Source of the DNA: Morinoia aosen
Lineage: Eukaryota > Arthropoda > Malacostraca > Amphipoda > Talitridae
Direction of reading: 5' to 3'
Length of the DNA stretch: 64,000 nt
Assembly: GCA_030386875.1 (NCBI GenBank)
Contig: CM059562.1
Span: 22,497,360-22,561,359, forward strand
Below the pieces are notes generated by a model. That model was not told the origin of the DNA. It saw only the letters and a list, made by a program, of their open reading frames with translations, and did no database searches. This document shows, in pieces, positions 12,701 to 24,287 of this stretch. A program made the translations under genes and the position numbers. Within the stretch, counting starts at the first letter, position 1; each line of letters begins with the position of its first letter.

Positions 12701-13998
12701 TCTCCGTTTTCTCTCTCCTCTCTTGAGGCTTCCCTAATGGCGTGGCGCAGACAGTGAGTTGCGACAGCCGGACTTGATCGATTTCCGAAGACGTGCACTC
12801 TTGCCCGGTACGAGACAAGTGCTTTGCAAGGATCATTGTCCTTGAACCAGAAGAACCTGAGAAAATTTCGGTCGGAGGGACGGACATAGAAGGCGTGGAA
12901 CATCTTTTCCACGTCGGCAACGAAACCGACCTTGTTCTCTCGAAACCTAAGGAGCACTCCACGAAGACTATTGTTGGCATCTGGCCCCTGAAGCAAGGTT
13001 CCGTTCAAGTTGCGTCCGAAATACTGCGCCGCAGAGTCGAAGACGATGCGCACCTTCTTTTTCTTGGGATGTGTAACGGGAAAAACCGGGAGATACCAAA
13101 AGTGTCCTTCGGCCGGTTGAAGTTCTTGGGAAGGAACTACCTCTACGTGTCCACTATCCACGTAGTCTTGGACTATCTTTAAACACTGCTGTAATTTGGT
13201 GGGGTCCTTGACTAACCGCGTCAAAGTGTTTCTGGAGCGGCGATAGACGGCCTTCGTGTTGTCTGGAAGCTTAGACATGCGATCTATGAATGGCAGCGGA
13301 GTTTCTAGATGCCCCTCAGCATTTACAACTATATTCTCGTCAATCAGCGACAAGAATTTCCTGTCCTCAACGGACAGTCCAGGACTCTGGTCGTCCATTC
13401 TGGTGTCGAAGACTGGAGCTAGAGGACCGAAACAAGGCTGAGCCGAAAAGTGATCTTCGACTTGAGTTTTATACACACTCATCTGCTTGTTCGACGGGTG
13501 AGGCTCTGAAGGGTTGATTCTTCCAACAACAGCCCATCCCAAAGGTGTTTTGTAGACAGGGGGCTTCCGGTGGATTAGTTCTGCAACCAATACTTCCTCT
13601 GCGTCTCGACCCAGCAACAGACTCACGGGAGCATTGCAGTCCAGAGGGAGAAATTCTGATGCAAGATGAGCAATGTCGGGGTTCTTCAAGACGTCTTCTC
13701 TCGTTGCCACGTCGTACTTATTATGAGGAATGCCGTCGTGCTCGAATAGCGGGGGAAGAGCATAAGACTCAGAGCGGTTTACGCCCTTCACTCGAAAGCC
13801 CTCCGTAGTCCGACCGTAGGATTTAATTTTAGAACTTGAAATCGTGGTGATGGAATACGTTTCCTTTTTGTGAGGTAATGCAAAGAAATCTAACAAAGAA
13901 GATGTGGCGAAAGAGTTAGTACTTTGGTCATCCAGGATGACGTAAGAGCGGAGAGTTTTACTGCTTTTTCCGGGCGCCGTCACGTCCGCCAAGACCAT
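9731..13998 (-). pseudogene. BEL/Pao pol region (protease, RT, RNase H, integrase), fossil
   Basis: Minus-strand pol. The upstream part has a protease-like start (VILDDQSTNSFATSSLL) and reverse-transcriptase motifs (KVRIVFDSAA, VGFVADVEKMFHAF, ERGFYVDDGLGS). The central part has the BEL/Pao connector ATVNSIFDPIGLASPVVL and RNase H. The downstream part has RNase H remnants (YSDSKVVLGYLNN), the integrase zinc region and core, and a C-terminal tail (NKWAMGRVVRV). It is interrupted by the SINE at 12097-12374 and by about one further break. Whole-length, recent, but not intact. Confidence 0.9.
12097..12374 (+). mobile_element. tRNA-derived SINE, copy 1 (nested in BEL/Pao)
   Basis: About 275 bp beginning CCGTGGCACAGCGGTTAAGG (box A-like) with GGGTTCGTTCCC (box B-like) about 30 bp later, the internal RNA polymerase III promoter of a tRNA-like head. 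The body is nearly identical to the reverse complement of 25931-26205. The 3' end holds the hairpin GCATCCCAAAGATGC and no long A tail. It lies inside the BEL/Pao pol region, so it is younger than that insertion. Target duplication is uncertain; a GTTA/GCTA-like motif flanks it. Confidence 0.85.
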
Positions 13999-14028
13999 CT
14001 TAGAGCAGCTTCTGTTTTTCGATGGTTG

Positions 14029-15918
14029 TCATTTTTCCGTATACAGGTTTCCCATTTCTGGAGCGTTGCGTCTCTCGTTGAGAGGCGGAGACCTGCGGGA
14101 CCAGCGTCCTCGAGGCGCTGGTCCTCCCCTCGAAACAAAACCTCTTCCCCGTACGCCGAAATTTTCTGAGTGGCTGCGCCTCTGCCCCTCAGACCCGTCT
14201 GAATGAAGCAGCGTGTGATGAGAGCTGGAACCACAGGTTTCGCACCTCTGATCTGCGGTGCATTGAGTTATACGGTGCTCTCCGAAACATCGAAAACACG
14301 CACCGCACTCCATAACGATACCCTTACGATCCGCAGCATCCAAACAAGAAAATCTATTGCAAGACGCCAGAGAATGCCCAGAGGTATGGTGTAAGGGGCA
14401 TTCGGTTCTCGTGTCTTCCACCTGCGAGGATTCAACAGCAAGCACGGTGGGACGCTTGCTGGACTTGCCCTTCGGTTTAGTATGCTGGTCGTTGTCCAAC
14501 TTGGTGAGAACTCCCGAGTACGTGCGCTGAGCATTCTCGCGCAAGAACCTGCAGAATTCCTCTAAAGGAGGATGGCGCTTATGAGATTTCTGGTAGCTGA
14601 GCTTGGATTTATTCCACCGGCATTTAATAAAATCCGGGAGCTTCTCATAAATTGGTTCGAGGCCCAGAGCGTAATTGTAGTATTCCAAGTCTCTCACCTC
14701 CCTCATCTGCCCCTGGATGCTGTAGCAGAGGTCGCCCAACTTTTGCAGCGATTGAGCGGTTTTGGGATCAAATTCAGTCGTTTTTATTTGGTCGAATCTC
14801 TCGAACATCTTCTTGAACTCCGCCGTGATTTGCTCCGACGAGCCATATCGTTCTCTTAGTTGAGAGACGATTTCGTCCAAAGTTCGCTTCGGATCACTTC
14901 CGAATGAAGTCCTCAATCCGACGATTGTGTCGCGAGGCTCCCCAGATGTGCGCGCTTCTAGGATGCCGACCACGTCGCTCGGATTTAAAGAAAGGTTCTT
15001 TAAGTCGTTGCGAAGCTCCGCGAACCAAGTATGGTAACGTTTAGGCTCGCCTCGGAAAGGGTTGGGAGGTGACTTTTTTAGTTCCATTAAAACTAGATGC
15101 CTTGAAGCGGCGTCGAGCCTAAGTTCATTTCCCGCGCAGTAGTCACTGCTGGCCAATGGTTTTTCTAAGTAGCACACAAGCGGGTCTTGAGGGTTGTAAT
15201 TGGTAGAGTTCCCTTGATTGTTGTCAGCGGCTCGAGTGGGTCTTGATTCCCGTACTCTCCGCGGGCGAGAACTCCGAAGTCCAGTATTGTAAATTCCTCT
15301 ACTCTCCAGGTTCGGTGGGGGACGTACCTCAGAACGACTCAAAAAACTAGAGTCGGAGCTCGTCGATGGGCACGGGGCATTTTGACGCATTTTGGAGGCC
15401 TTATTTCGCTTTCGATCTTGAAACTGGGCAGCAGCGTCCCGCTGCTGTGCCTGAGAGTCACGAAGGTTAGGTGGAGGGGCGCAATAAAACACACTGCCGT
15501 GGTTCTGCGAGACCCATTCTTCGGTGTGCCTAGAGTTTTCCGTTTCGCTGACTGCGCCGATCGAACCGCCGGGGCTGGAGAGACCTCTGTTGTTGATCTC
15601 GTCTATTTCAAGTGAGATTTTACTTTTCTCTGCCTCTGCTTCTACTTCAGCAAGCTCCACAGCGAGCTCACACTGCGACCTGAGCACCGCAACTCGTGCT
15701 TGGTGCTCAATATTGATCCTCCTTATAGAACTTTCCAAGTCCACCAGCCTCGTGGACTCCGCCACGGACACAGCTCTAGAGGAGATGCTTCGCTTTGGCC
15801 CCGATCCTCGACCGTCCTTTCTTGAGTGAGTTGACGTGGAGCTCTCGCTGGAAAGGTCGTTCACACGAGGGTTGAGAAAGCACTTTACCTGCCTCTTTAA
15901 TTGCCGGCAGTCAGCCAT
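14029..15918 (-). CDS. BEL/Pao gag region
   Basis: Long minus-strand frame of about 630 residues. The N-terminal third is Ser/Arg-rich with a predicted helical stretch. The centre has the conserved gag motif LMELKKSPPNPFRGEPKRYHTW typical of BEL/Pao elements (split here as LMELKKSPPNPFRGEP and the following YHTWFAEL). The C-terminal part has Cys/His zinc motifs (CGACFRCFGEHRITQC, RCETCGSSSHHTLLH) that would bind RNA. It forms the capsid-like protein of the element. Part of an old mobile element, not a host gene. Confidence 0.85.
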   Translation of the reverse strand: MADCRQLKRQVKCFLNPRVNDLSSESSTSTHSRKDGRGSGPKRSISSRAVSVAESTRLVDLESSIRRINIEHQARVAVLRSQCELAVELAEVEAEAEKSKISLEIDEINNRGLSSPGGSIGAVSETENSRHTEEWVSQNHGSVFYCAPPPNLRDSQAQQRDAAAQFQDRKRNKASKMRQNAPCPSTSSDSSFLSRSEVRPPPNLESRGIYNTGLRSSRPRRVRESRPTRAADNNQGNSTNYNPQDPLVCYLEKPLASSDYCAGNELRLDAASRHLVLMELKKSPPNPFRGEPKRYHTWFAELRNDLKNLSLNPSDVVGILEARTSGEPRDTIVGLRTSFGSDPKRTLDEIVSQLRERYGSSEQITAEFKKMFERFDQIKTTEFDPKTAQSLQKLGDLCYSIQGQMREVRDLEYYNYALGLEPIYEKLPDFIKCRWNKSKLSYQKSHKRHPPLEEFCRFLRENAQRTYSGVLTKLDNDQHTKPKGKSSKRPTVLAVESSQVEDTRTECPLHHTSGHSLASCNRFSCLDAADRKGIVMECGACFRCFGEHRITQCTADQRCETCGSSSHHTLLHSDGSEGQRRSHSENFGVRGRGFVSRGGPAPRGRWSRRSPPLNERRNAPEMGNLYTEK

Positions 15919-16267
15919 GAGATTTTTAGCTTCTTGTCCGGCTCCATTTTTTCTTAGATATTCTAACTCGTTTTCCGCGAGTCCTCGCCAATTTTGAAAT
16001 TGGTGAAGACACTCGAGGGATTCCTGGTTCCATTCTTCTTCAGTCCAGGCTTACCGTCTGGCGCTTGACATTTTTGATTTAATTATTTCCTGAAGACGAG
16101 TCATGCGATCAAGCCGCACGACTCTTGAGTCCTGCCGTGCTCTATCCGACTCCATTATTAATAACGGCCCCTACGCCGCGAAGTCTAATGGCACTTACTT
16201 CGTTTAGGAGCGATGCAGCTGTGTGTCAGCAGAGGTCTCAGGAGTATGCCACTCCATAAAGATTGAC

Positions 16268-17917
16268 TGTCGCGCCCTTACTCCCCGAAGTTTCCCGGGG
16301 GAGAAAAACATCGGCAGAAGAAGGAGCATGTATTGGGCACGGGTGAATACGTCACTGCAAAAACAAGGGTTATTAAGTTCTACAAATAAATCAGCTTGAA
16401 GGCACAAAGAAAGTATTCAAGTTTACAACTAAATTAGCTCGGCGGCACAAGGAAAGAACATTCTTTGCATTAACCTAGATATTACGATCACAAAGGCGAT
16501 CAATGCCTCTGCGATACAAACAGTTTCGAAAACGACGCAGATTTTAAGAAAAATAAGAAGCACTGCGAGAAAGCAAAATGTAAAATAAATAAGAAGTTTC
16601 TAATCGTCTCCGCTTTTATTACTAGAGCTTAGCTGCTGGTACAAAAGAGGTAACAGTGAGTATTACTCGACACGACGGAAACAGGGTGGTACGTCTTTAC
16701 ACTTCAAAATACTCACATCTTTATATGCGAGACCTCCGCTACGACACAGACCCTAAGCTACTTTTCATGTTTTACATTGCCTGTAAAGTAAAAGAAATCA
16801 CATTAAATTGTTATCATACGCACACGAGATTTACAAACCAGACTAGGCTTAACTTTACAAAGACACGAAAGGGCTCAAGGTCGGCCATTTTTTTATAAGG
16901 CGCTCGAGGCGCAGTAATACACGACACCTGCATATAGATGACTCGTAAATGCACAAGACCTTCAAATACAATCATAACGCAGTAAATTAAAGCATCTCGG
17001 CCCTTTCAATAAATAACGCACTTATTCGATCATACAAATCGATCATACAAGATTCGATCATACAAGAATCTTCCTATCATCTCAACATTTACCCACAAAG
17101 TATTAAGAGAACGTTTCGAAGCGACGGCCATACTTTAGATATTTGAACAACACACACAGAGGTAGAATGGCTATCTACCGTTCTTACTGATATAAGGCAC
17201 ACTTTCACTTCAGTTCCTTACTCTTATTAAGTTCAATCATCACTTAAAAGGGCTAAGCACACATTTAAAACGCAGGCACAAGAGAAATTAAGAGATCGTT
17301 TGAGCACGAACTATCGCACCTAGCCCCCGGAAGAGCATTTGCAACAGTGCGACGCGAGAGCTAAGAGTCAAGAGTCGCCAACAAGAATGTTACCAAAAAA
17401 CCCCAGCATACGCTAAAAGAAAAAACCCAGATCAGCGAAAAGGGCGTAAATGAATAAATTTTCTTACCCTTTTTCTATTGTTTTCGTGGTTACCAAAAGT
17501 ACAATCATTGTTGCTTCTTGAATTAATTGTTTTGTATTGTTATTGTTTTAACTGTAAACCGCAGGGGACAGATAAAAACCCAGATCCGCGGTTAAAACCC
17601 CAGAATGCGCAGCCCGCATACATAGAATCTACGAAAAGGCAGAGAACTCCAGCAATCAATTCTACATGCGCGAACAGAACTAGAACGTTTGATATGTATC
17701 AGAGTTTTTTATTCTTATTTTTTAAATAAAGATATTATCGACATTTAGTGACATTAACGATTAACTTTGCTGATATAATTAAGTTATTGACCTAATATCG
17801 CTCATTTCAAAATCACGAATTCGTTCTGGAACTTTCGGGACAGTCAAATGAGAAACGGTTCATTTAAAATGGCGGGCTAAAAAATGAAATGACTTAAAGA
17901 CGGAGAAAGGCATGACA
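16268..17917 (-). repeat. BEL/Pao 5' LTR
   Basis: 1,650-bp partner of 7510-9158, followed by TCTC at 17918. The leader between it and gag (about 15919-16267) contains TGGCATACTCC on the element strand, a possible but unproven primer site. Confidence 0.93.
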
Positions 17918-18400
17918 TCTCTACCTGAGGACGACTCTGAAGAAGGTAAGGCCGAGTGCTCGGTTGGCGTACTACCCTCTCATTCGCGGCTTTATTTCCG
18001 TTTAAAGATCACAAATCCAATGTATTTTAATACATTTCATGTATCAATTTTTTTAAAAATAAACGGATATTCTTTTTACTCATTGCATTTGCCTGTTCGA
18101 TTTCGTCCGCACTTGTGGTTCGGCACGCTTGTGACGCAAAATCCGTTATTGCGGTGCCAGTTGGAAAAAAAATCGTCGAAACTGCTTAAAAAACGCTAAT
18201 ATTACTGATTTGATGGCACTTCTATTTGATTTGATGGTTGTTGAGTGCCCGGTAGAAAAAGTTATTGTACGGCGCAAAACGACTAGGAGAGTACGCGGAG
18301 GCTACGATTACGCGGTAAGTAAGGTTATTACTAATATTTTCTTTTGAGAGAAACAATTACAGGAATATTTTTCCGATTAAGCTAGTATAATTATCTTGTA
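17918..18400. other. Spacer between BEL/Pao and LINE
   Basis: AT-rich sequence with two AATAAA-like words near 18055. It may be remaining sequence of whatever BEL/Pao inserted into, or the LINE 5' untranslated region. No coding or structural feature could be supported. Confidence 0.4.
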
Positions 18401-18454
18401 CCGGAAATAGTAGGTTGAAATTAAATATTAGGAGAGTTGACAGACTCTGAGAAC

Positions 18455-20091
18455 ATGGCTCACTCTCCACTGGACTCGGAGAGTGAGCTCGATGTCAGTG
18501 ATGACTTGATGATTAGTAACTCGATGGATGACGGAGTTCTATCAGATTCAGTTCAAGTAACAGTTAATGAAACCCTGCTTGTAACTGTTTCAACTTCTGA
18601 GATCATCACTGCTGGAAGCCATAGATCCAGGGCACCCTTAGGAGTAGATAGCTATCCTGGAAGTGTATAATTATCTCAAGATATACCAGGCCCCGATAGT
18701 GACATGCTGAGACTTTTGAATAACAATGAAGCCCTTTCTACCCAACAATCGATCAAATGGAAGAATTCAGACATTTCAGGTTCTAGCCAATGCAGCTTGC
18801 AGGAAAGAACCAAATACTCCACAACTACTAGATCTGAGCCTGCAACCAGTGGGTTTGCTGTCTCAGGATCAGACACAGGTCCTAGATATTCATCTCACAG
18901 GCAAGTTCATGGTCCAACCCCATCCAGCATACACAGTAAAGCTGTGCACCAAAGGTCTCGCACCTTTCTTGTTGAACCTTTTAGTGGAAAAGCAGAGATT
19001 GGTAAATTGTTTTCAAATGAGCTGAGACTTTTAAAAGATATTCAGTCATCCAACTTTGCACAAGCAAGCATCATTGATGTATAGAAAAACATGAGCCGCA
19101 AATGCTCATTATTAATGTTAAACCTATCAACTCTAAGATGCAATCATACCTGCTCTCGACCTCAAAGATGGGAGACTGGGAAGTCCGATGTCGACTTCCA
19201 CAAGCCCTAGAACAGTCTCTTGGAGTCATTGGGCCTGTTGACCTAGACACTGGTGACAAAAAAATTAAGGAATTTCTCAGCCAGAAATACACTAATGTGA
19301 TCAGTGCCAAGCGACTTACTAAGTGCAAAGATAAAAGAACGACCCTATACGTTCTCATAATATTTCAAGGACCAGAATTGCCAAAGTATGTTTACCTAGG
19401 CTACGAAAGATTTGAAGTCAGAATTTTTGTTGACAAGCCCTGGCAGTGCTTTAACTGTCAGGGATTTGGACATAATGCCTCCAGCTGCAGATTTAAACCA
19501 AGATGTGTTGTGTGTTCAGGCCCTCATAATTCAAGAAACTGCACAGAAAGAGAAAATGTAAGCCCACCCTGTTGCAACTGTAAAGGAAAGCATACAGCTA
19601 GCTATGGGGGTTGTCCTCTGATGAAAAAAGCCAAGGTTGCTGAAAAAGTCCGAGCTGAAAGTAAGCTTTTGTACCGTGATGCAGTTAAAATGATCAAGGA
19701 TCAGCCTACTAAATTTACCAGAAAAACAAGCACCTTACCCAATTTGAATGGTGATTCATATGCTGAAACTACCCATAGAGGAAACAGAACTGTATTTGAA
19801 GCAGAAAGTTCCCCTCCATGCCCAAGAAATAACTTTACTAATGCCACCACTCAAACAGAGGAGACCATGACAAAGCATAGACATCTAGAGGAAACTACTC
19901 TTAGCACAGAAATGGTAATACAAATAGCAGTGATAGTTGCAGAAATGTTCAAAACCTTACAAACCTTGGGAAGGCCAGGTAGTGACAAAGAGATTTCAGG
20001 AGTTATAAGCAAAGTCCTAAACAAAAAAGTTCCAGAAAGTGCCCTACAACAAAAAAAGTCTGTAGTTGCACTTGAGTTAGATCAACACTAA
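18455..20091 (+). pseudogene. LINE ORF1, gag-like nucleic-acid-binding protein (broken)
   Basis: The ATG at 18455 opens an acidic, Ser-rich N-terminus (MAHSPLDSESELDVSDD). The frame stops at 18670, reopens around 18704 and shifts again near 19085. The longest piece, 19102-20091, holds a fold region with VDKPWQCFNCQGFGHNA and three zinc knuckles: CFNCQGFGHNASSC, CVVCSGPHNSRNC and CCNCKGKHTASYGGC. In I/Jockey LINEs this protein binds element RNA. The final third is polar and poorly conserved. At least two frame disruptions make it non-functional. Confidence 0.85.
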
Positions 20092-20346
20092 ACAAACAGG
20101 ACTAAAAATGATGATGAAGGACCCTCCCAGGAAGATCAACCAAAGAAAAAAAAACAAAGCAAATAAAGATAACAATCTCATCCCAGAAGTTCAAAGCATC
20201 ACAGAAGTCACACCGGGTCCTATCTTCAACTCACATCAGACAAGGATGAGGGTAGATATGAATGCTGGAAAATGCAAAGAACCCCTTAAAACTTCCAGAA
20301 ACCTAAACCTTAAAAAAACATTAGCTCAAACAACCAGCTCAAAATT

Positions 20347-20984
20347 TTGACTTGGAATGCACACAGCCTATACACAAAGCTATCTCATTTCAAAATTAGA
20401 TTATATACCACTAAACCTCATGTAGTATGTCTGTGTGAGACATAGTTAAGGGCTGACAGAGAACCAAGTTTCATCAATTTCGTACTTTCTATAAGCATTG
20501 GCGTTAACGTGTGGGAGGGGGCTAGCAATACTTGTCATGAATGATGTTAACTGTATAGAAAAAAATAATACGTCCGTATAATGGGGATAAACTGGAGTAT
20601 CAATCTGTGAGCATTTTTAATAATAAAGGAAAACTTGATATTTTGAGCATTTACAGCCTAACTGAAACTATTCAATCAGCCAAATTTAGTTGCTTCTTTC
20701 AACAACTTGATGTGCGTAGAGTTGTAGTGGGAGACTTTAATGCCCACCATCAGATATGGGAAACAAGGTTGCCTGCTAATGCTACTGGTTACAACCTAGT
20801 CTCCTCCCTTCTGGAGGAGAACAACTTAGCCTTGCTTACCCCCCAATCACTACCAACTTATTATCACATTCAAACTAAAAATTATTCCACTCTGGATTTA
20901 TGCTTTGTTTTAGCAGACCTACGGCCAATGTCTCACATAAACTTGGAAGCTGAGATGGGCAGTGTCTATAGATTTTTCTCCTGA
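20347..20984 (+). pseudogene. LINE ORF2, APE-type endonuclease domain (broken)
   Basis: LTWNAHSLYTKLSHFK near 20349 starts the endonuclease fold. Residues around VVCLCET match the catalytic Glu region, and the next codon is a stop (20446-20448). The frame from 20607 contains VVVGDFNAHHQIW (about 20730), the conserved GDFNAHH metal-binding motif, and a FVLAD segment. Enzymes of this family nick the target DNA. Several stops and shifts break it, particularly in 20446-20606. Confidence 0.82.
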
Positions 20985-20998
20985 CTCTGCAGTATTCC

Positions 20999-23187
20999 GT
21001 GCCAGGCAGTAAATGGCTTTTTGATAGGGGGTCATGGGATAGATGGCAGGCAAGCTTACCTGAAATTAGAGAAAGTGACGACTTTCTAGTCTCTGTTGAG
21101 AGCTTCACCACTTCACTTCTTGATAGTGCAAGTGAGTGTTTTGAGAGAACTAAAGAAATGGTTAATCCAAAGTTTTCAAAGCACTGGTGGAATGAGGAAT
21201 GTGCCTTGTGGGTGAGAAGATGGCGCACTGCAAAGAACCATTTTCATAAACATTCCACTCCCAGTAATTTGATTGCTCTGAAAAGAATTGAAAACATGGT
21301 TAAGAGAACTACTGAGAAAGCAAAAAAAGAATCATTTCAAAAGTTTTCTACTTCACTTAACTGTTTTACACAAACTGACATAGTGTGGAAAAAAATTGGA
21401 GCTCTCTCAAACAAAAGGAAAGGACTCAGATCCGAACCTATTCTATATAATAACAAGTTGATAACAAATCCTTCCAAAAAAGCAGAAGCTATAGCAAATA
21501 GTTACTCTAAACTTCTCACTTGCAGTCATTCAGCTGGGAGTGCTACTGGCTATGTTTTGCCATTGGCCCTTGCTCTAAGCAGAGATGAAATGTTTCCTTA
21601 TAACAGTCAGTTTTCATTATATGAACTTGAATGTGCTTTAAAAAAGATCAGCAACACAGCTCCTTGCCATGACATGGTCCATAACCTAATGCTGAAAAAC
21701 CTGACCCCACGATATCAGACTTGGCTGTTGAAAATATTGAACAGGAGCTTTGACCAGGCCCTCATTCCACCTTGCTGGAAGCTTGCTATTATTCTGCCGT
21801 TTCCCAAGCCAGGCAAACCATTATCGGACCCAAGTGCGTACAGGTCCATCTCTCTCCTGCCATGTGTAGCCAAATTGTTAGAAAAAATGGTATGCAGCAG
21901 ATTATATCACATCTTGGAGATTTCAGATTCTTTAGTATCACCCAGGGGGGCTTCAGAAAGAGGCTAAGCACCCTAGACCAAGTAGCTAGGTTAGAGATGA
22001 ACATCAGGCAGGCTATAGTTAACCGTGGTGTATGTATTGCCATCTTCTTTGACTTAAGCAATGCATATGATTGCGTTAAGCATACTGGTCTTCTTTACAA
22101 ACTCAGTCAGTGTGGGATTAGGGGAAAAATACTGTGTTGGATAAAAGAGTTTTTAAGTAATCGTTAATTCAAGGTAATTTTTTGAGGGAAGGTACTCATC
22201 AGAGCAACCAATTACGACAGGAGTTCAACAAGGGTCCATATTGGCCCCAGTGCTATTCAACGTAATGATGTCTGACCTTCCAAGAGTGGAAGGTGTTACA
22301 CTGTCAGAAAATGCAGACGATGTCCCCCTCTTACTGTCGAGAGGAAAACCTACCCCATGTGGCTTGACTTCTACAACAGCAGATAGCAAGGTTTTATGAG
22401 TGGACTAGGACTTGGGGTTTCCACCTGAACCACTCTAAGACCAATGCAATGTTGTTCACTAGGAAAAATTTACTACCTTCATCTATTACACTGAATAATA
22501 CTCCTATTGAATTTGTCTCAACCCACAGGTATTTAGGCATAACCTTTAATGCTCTTGGCCTTACACAGGAAGAGCCACAGCAAGCAACTAAGAGACAGTA
22601 ATGTGCCAAAACTAAATTTAAAAACTGGGGAGCTGATAGGGAAACGTTACTAATGATTTACAAGTCAGTTATCCGTAGCAAATTAGACTATGGGTCAGTC
22701 TTTTATAGTTCTGCCCCAGATTCCCATTTAGATAAATTGAATTTAATACAGAATACTTCTTTAAGAATTGCAATGGTGCTAGGAGCACTTCACCTATTCT
22801 GGCTTTGGAAGCTGAAGCTAACATACCTACCTTGAAGATACATAGAATGTCAGTACTATTAAGATACTATTGTTGAATTAGTGAACTGCTAGAGACCTCC
22901 CAATCTCAAGGGAGTTGTTTCAACCTTTGCCCACATTGAGTAGTAGACCCTGGGCTGGTCACATCATTGTTCCTCCACTGGTTGTGAGGGCTAAACGAGC
23001 TTTGGATGTTCTGAAGTTGAAACATTTTCCCCAGAATTTTGTGACCCTGGTATCCCCCATCCCACCATGGACAGACATAAATAATTTTTTCATTTCAGAT
23101 TTTGTGACTGCTCCAGTTGTCTCAATTTCCAATCATGAAGCGCTATGTACCTTGAGATATTTGCTGGAATTCAAGTTTGAGTCATAC
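20999..23187 (+). pseudogene. LINE ORF2, reverse transcriptase domain (broken)
   Basis: A 322-codon frame (20999-21967) covers the linker and finger region, with WNEECALWVRRWRTAKN and YRSISLLPCVAKLLEKMV. The frame then shifts: 21772-22167 contains motif A, FFDLSNAYDCV, with the catalytic Asp present. Motif B (TGVQQGSILAPVLFNVMMSDL) is near 22215. Motif C reads ENADD near 22310 in place of the usual FADD or YADD. Later pieces (THRYLGITFN; 22653-22835; 22915-23187) cover thumb and connector. The chain ends in F-E-S-Y, exactly at the inserted LTR. Confidence 0.85.
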
Positions 23188-24287
23188 TGTTGGGGGACAG
23201 GTAGGCTTCCTACCATCATGTGTGACCTAGATCCATAGCACTAATGTACATTGGTTGTGAGAGACCTAACCTACCTATGACTTCTATCTTGTATCAAGGT
23301 GAATAAATAAGCCGACACTCCCAGGTAATGGGTTTAGAATTCTCTTTCTTGTTTTTTAGTTTATTAATACACTTTTGACAATGATTACAGAAATATACAT
23401 AGGAAAATAACCAGGTGTGGACACTAATAATTAACCTACCTACAACGACCCGCACAAAATAAACTCTCTCTCAATTATAACACAGTAGCCTGCTATATTA
23501 AGGGCAATCCAGCGCAGCAGCCCTGGAGCAACTTCCTAAACAGCAATAGTAGCCGACCCAAGGCTCGTCCTGCAGGAGCGCAAGAGCGATAGGAGCGCAA
23601 GAGCACTTGTAAGGCAACGGCAGCAGCTGAGTAGGCCGGGGCGCGGCAGCGGCTGAGAATGCTAGAATGCGGCAATGGCGGAGCATGCCGGGGTACCACA
23701 GCAGTGTGAGGTGCCGAAGTACAGCGGCAGCAGGCGTAGTACCGCCACGGCAAAAGATGCCGGAGGAAGACTCAGCCGTTGTGGGCCGTTCTTCGGTCTC
23801 ACGTAGTGGAGGCTGGTACCACAGAGCTCTGGGTGATGGCTCTGAAGTACCCTGGTTGGCCTCTGCTGCTGTCTCCAATTGGAGGTCTGGAGGTTTGGAC
23901 CGGAAGTTTGGAGCTCTTCCTGCCAATCTGCCACGCATAATAAATAATAACTTCTAATGATAACACAGACAATAAGGTACATAGTTTCTCACTTTCACAT
24001 AACAAATAATCAATATCATTTACAAATAAATATTTCAATAAATCACTAAACCTATCCATTCTTTCATTTCAATCCTATCGCTGCCTATTACTCTTACCCT
24101 TGCTGGATGGTGCCGCTCTGAATAAATTGCCTGTACGCTATAATGCTGCTCTTAGAAATTTTCTCCTTTACTATATAACACTGATACATCTGTTCTGAAA
24201 CAGGAAAATAGGGGTTAGGGGAACAGGCAGATTGCACCATCTCATTAGAAAACACGGTTTAGGAGACTGGTGAATCACACCATTACA
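23188..24287. mobile_element. Solo-LTR-like insertion (1,100 bp) inside the LINE
   Basis: Begins TGTTGGGGGACAG and ends CCATTACA, flanked by a perfect 4-bp duplication ATAC (23184-23187 and 24288-24291). The TG..CA ends and short duplication fit a solo LTR, as left by recombination between the two LTRs of an endogenous retroelement. The interior includes an AATAAA at about 23304 and a GC-rich stretch (23490-23900) with no conserved coding sequence; open frames there are incidental. The family cannot be assigned because no internal region remains. Strand is not determined. Confidence 0.75.

Larger units (their letters stand above)
7510..17917 (-). mobile_element. BEL/Pao LTR retrotransposon, young fossil with nested SINE
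   Basis: A 10.4-kb element on the minus strand with 1.65-kb LTRs (7510-9158 and 16268-17917). The 4-bp target duplication TCTC lies at 7506-7509 and 17918-17921. Parts in element order: gag with zinc knuckles (about 15.9-14.0 kb), protease and reverse transcriptase (about 14.0-12.4 kb), RNase H (about 12.1-11.6 kb) and integrase (about 11.6-9.7 kb). Integrase motifs include HQGAHISH, CVVCRKLR, DVAGPW and SDRGSNFVG. The order and the large gag are typical of BEL/Pao. LTRs differ by eye at about 15 positions, so insertion was recent. A SINE interrupts pol; beyond that I see only about one other break. Confidence 0.93.

Noticed and set aside
23493-24059. Overlapping open frames on both strands in the GC-rich part of the solo-LTR-like block
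   Set aside because: Composition-driven frames within an LTR-like sequence; no conserved motif in any of them.
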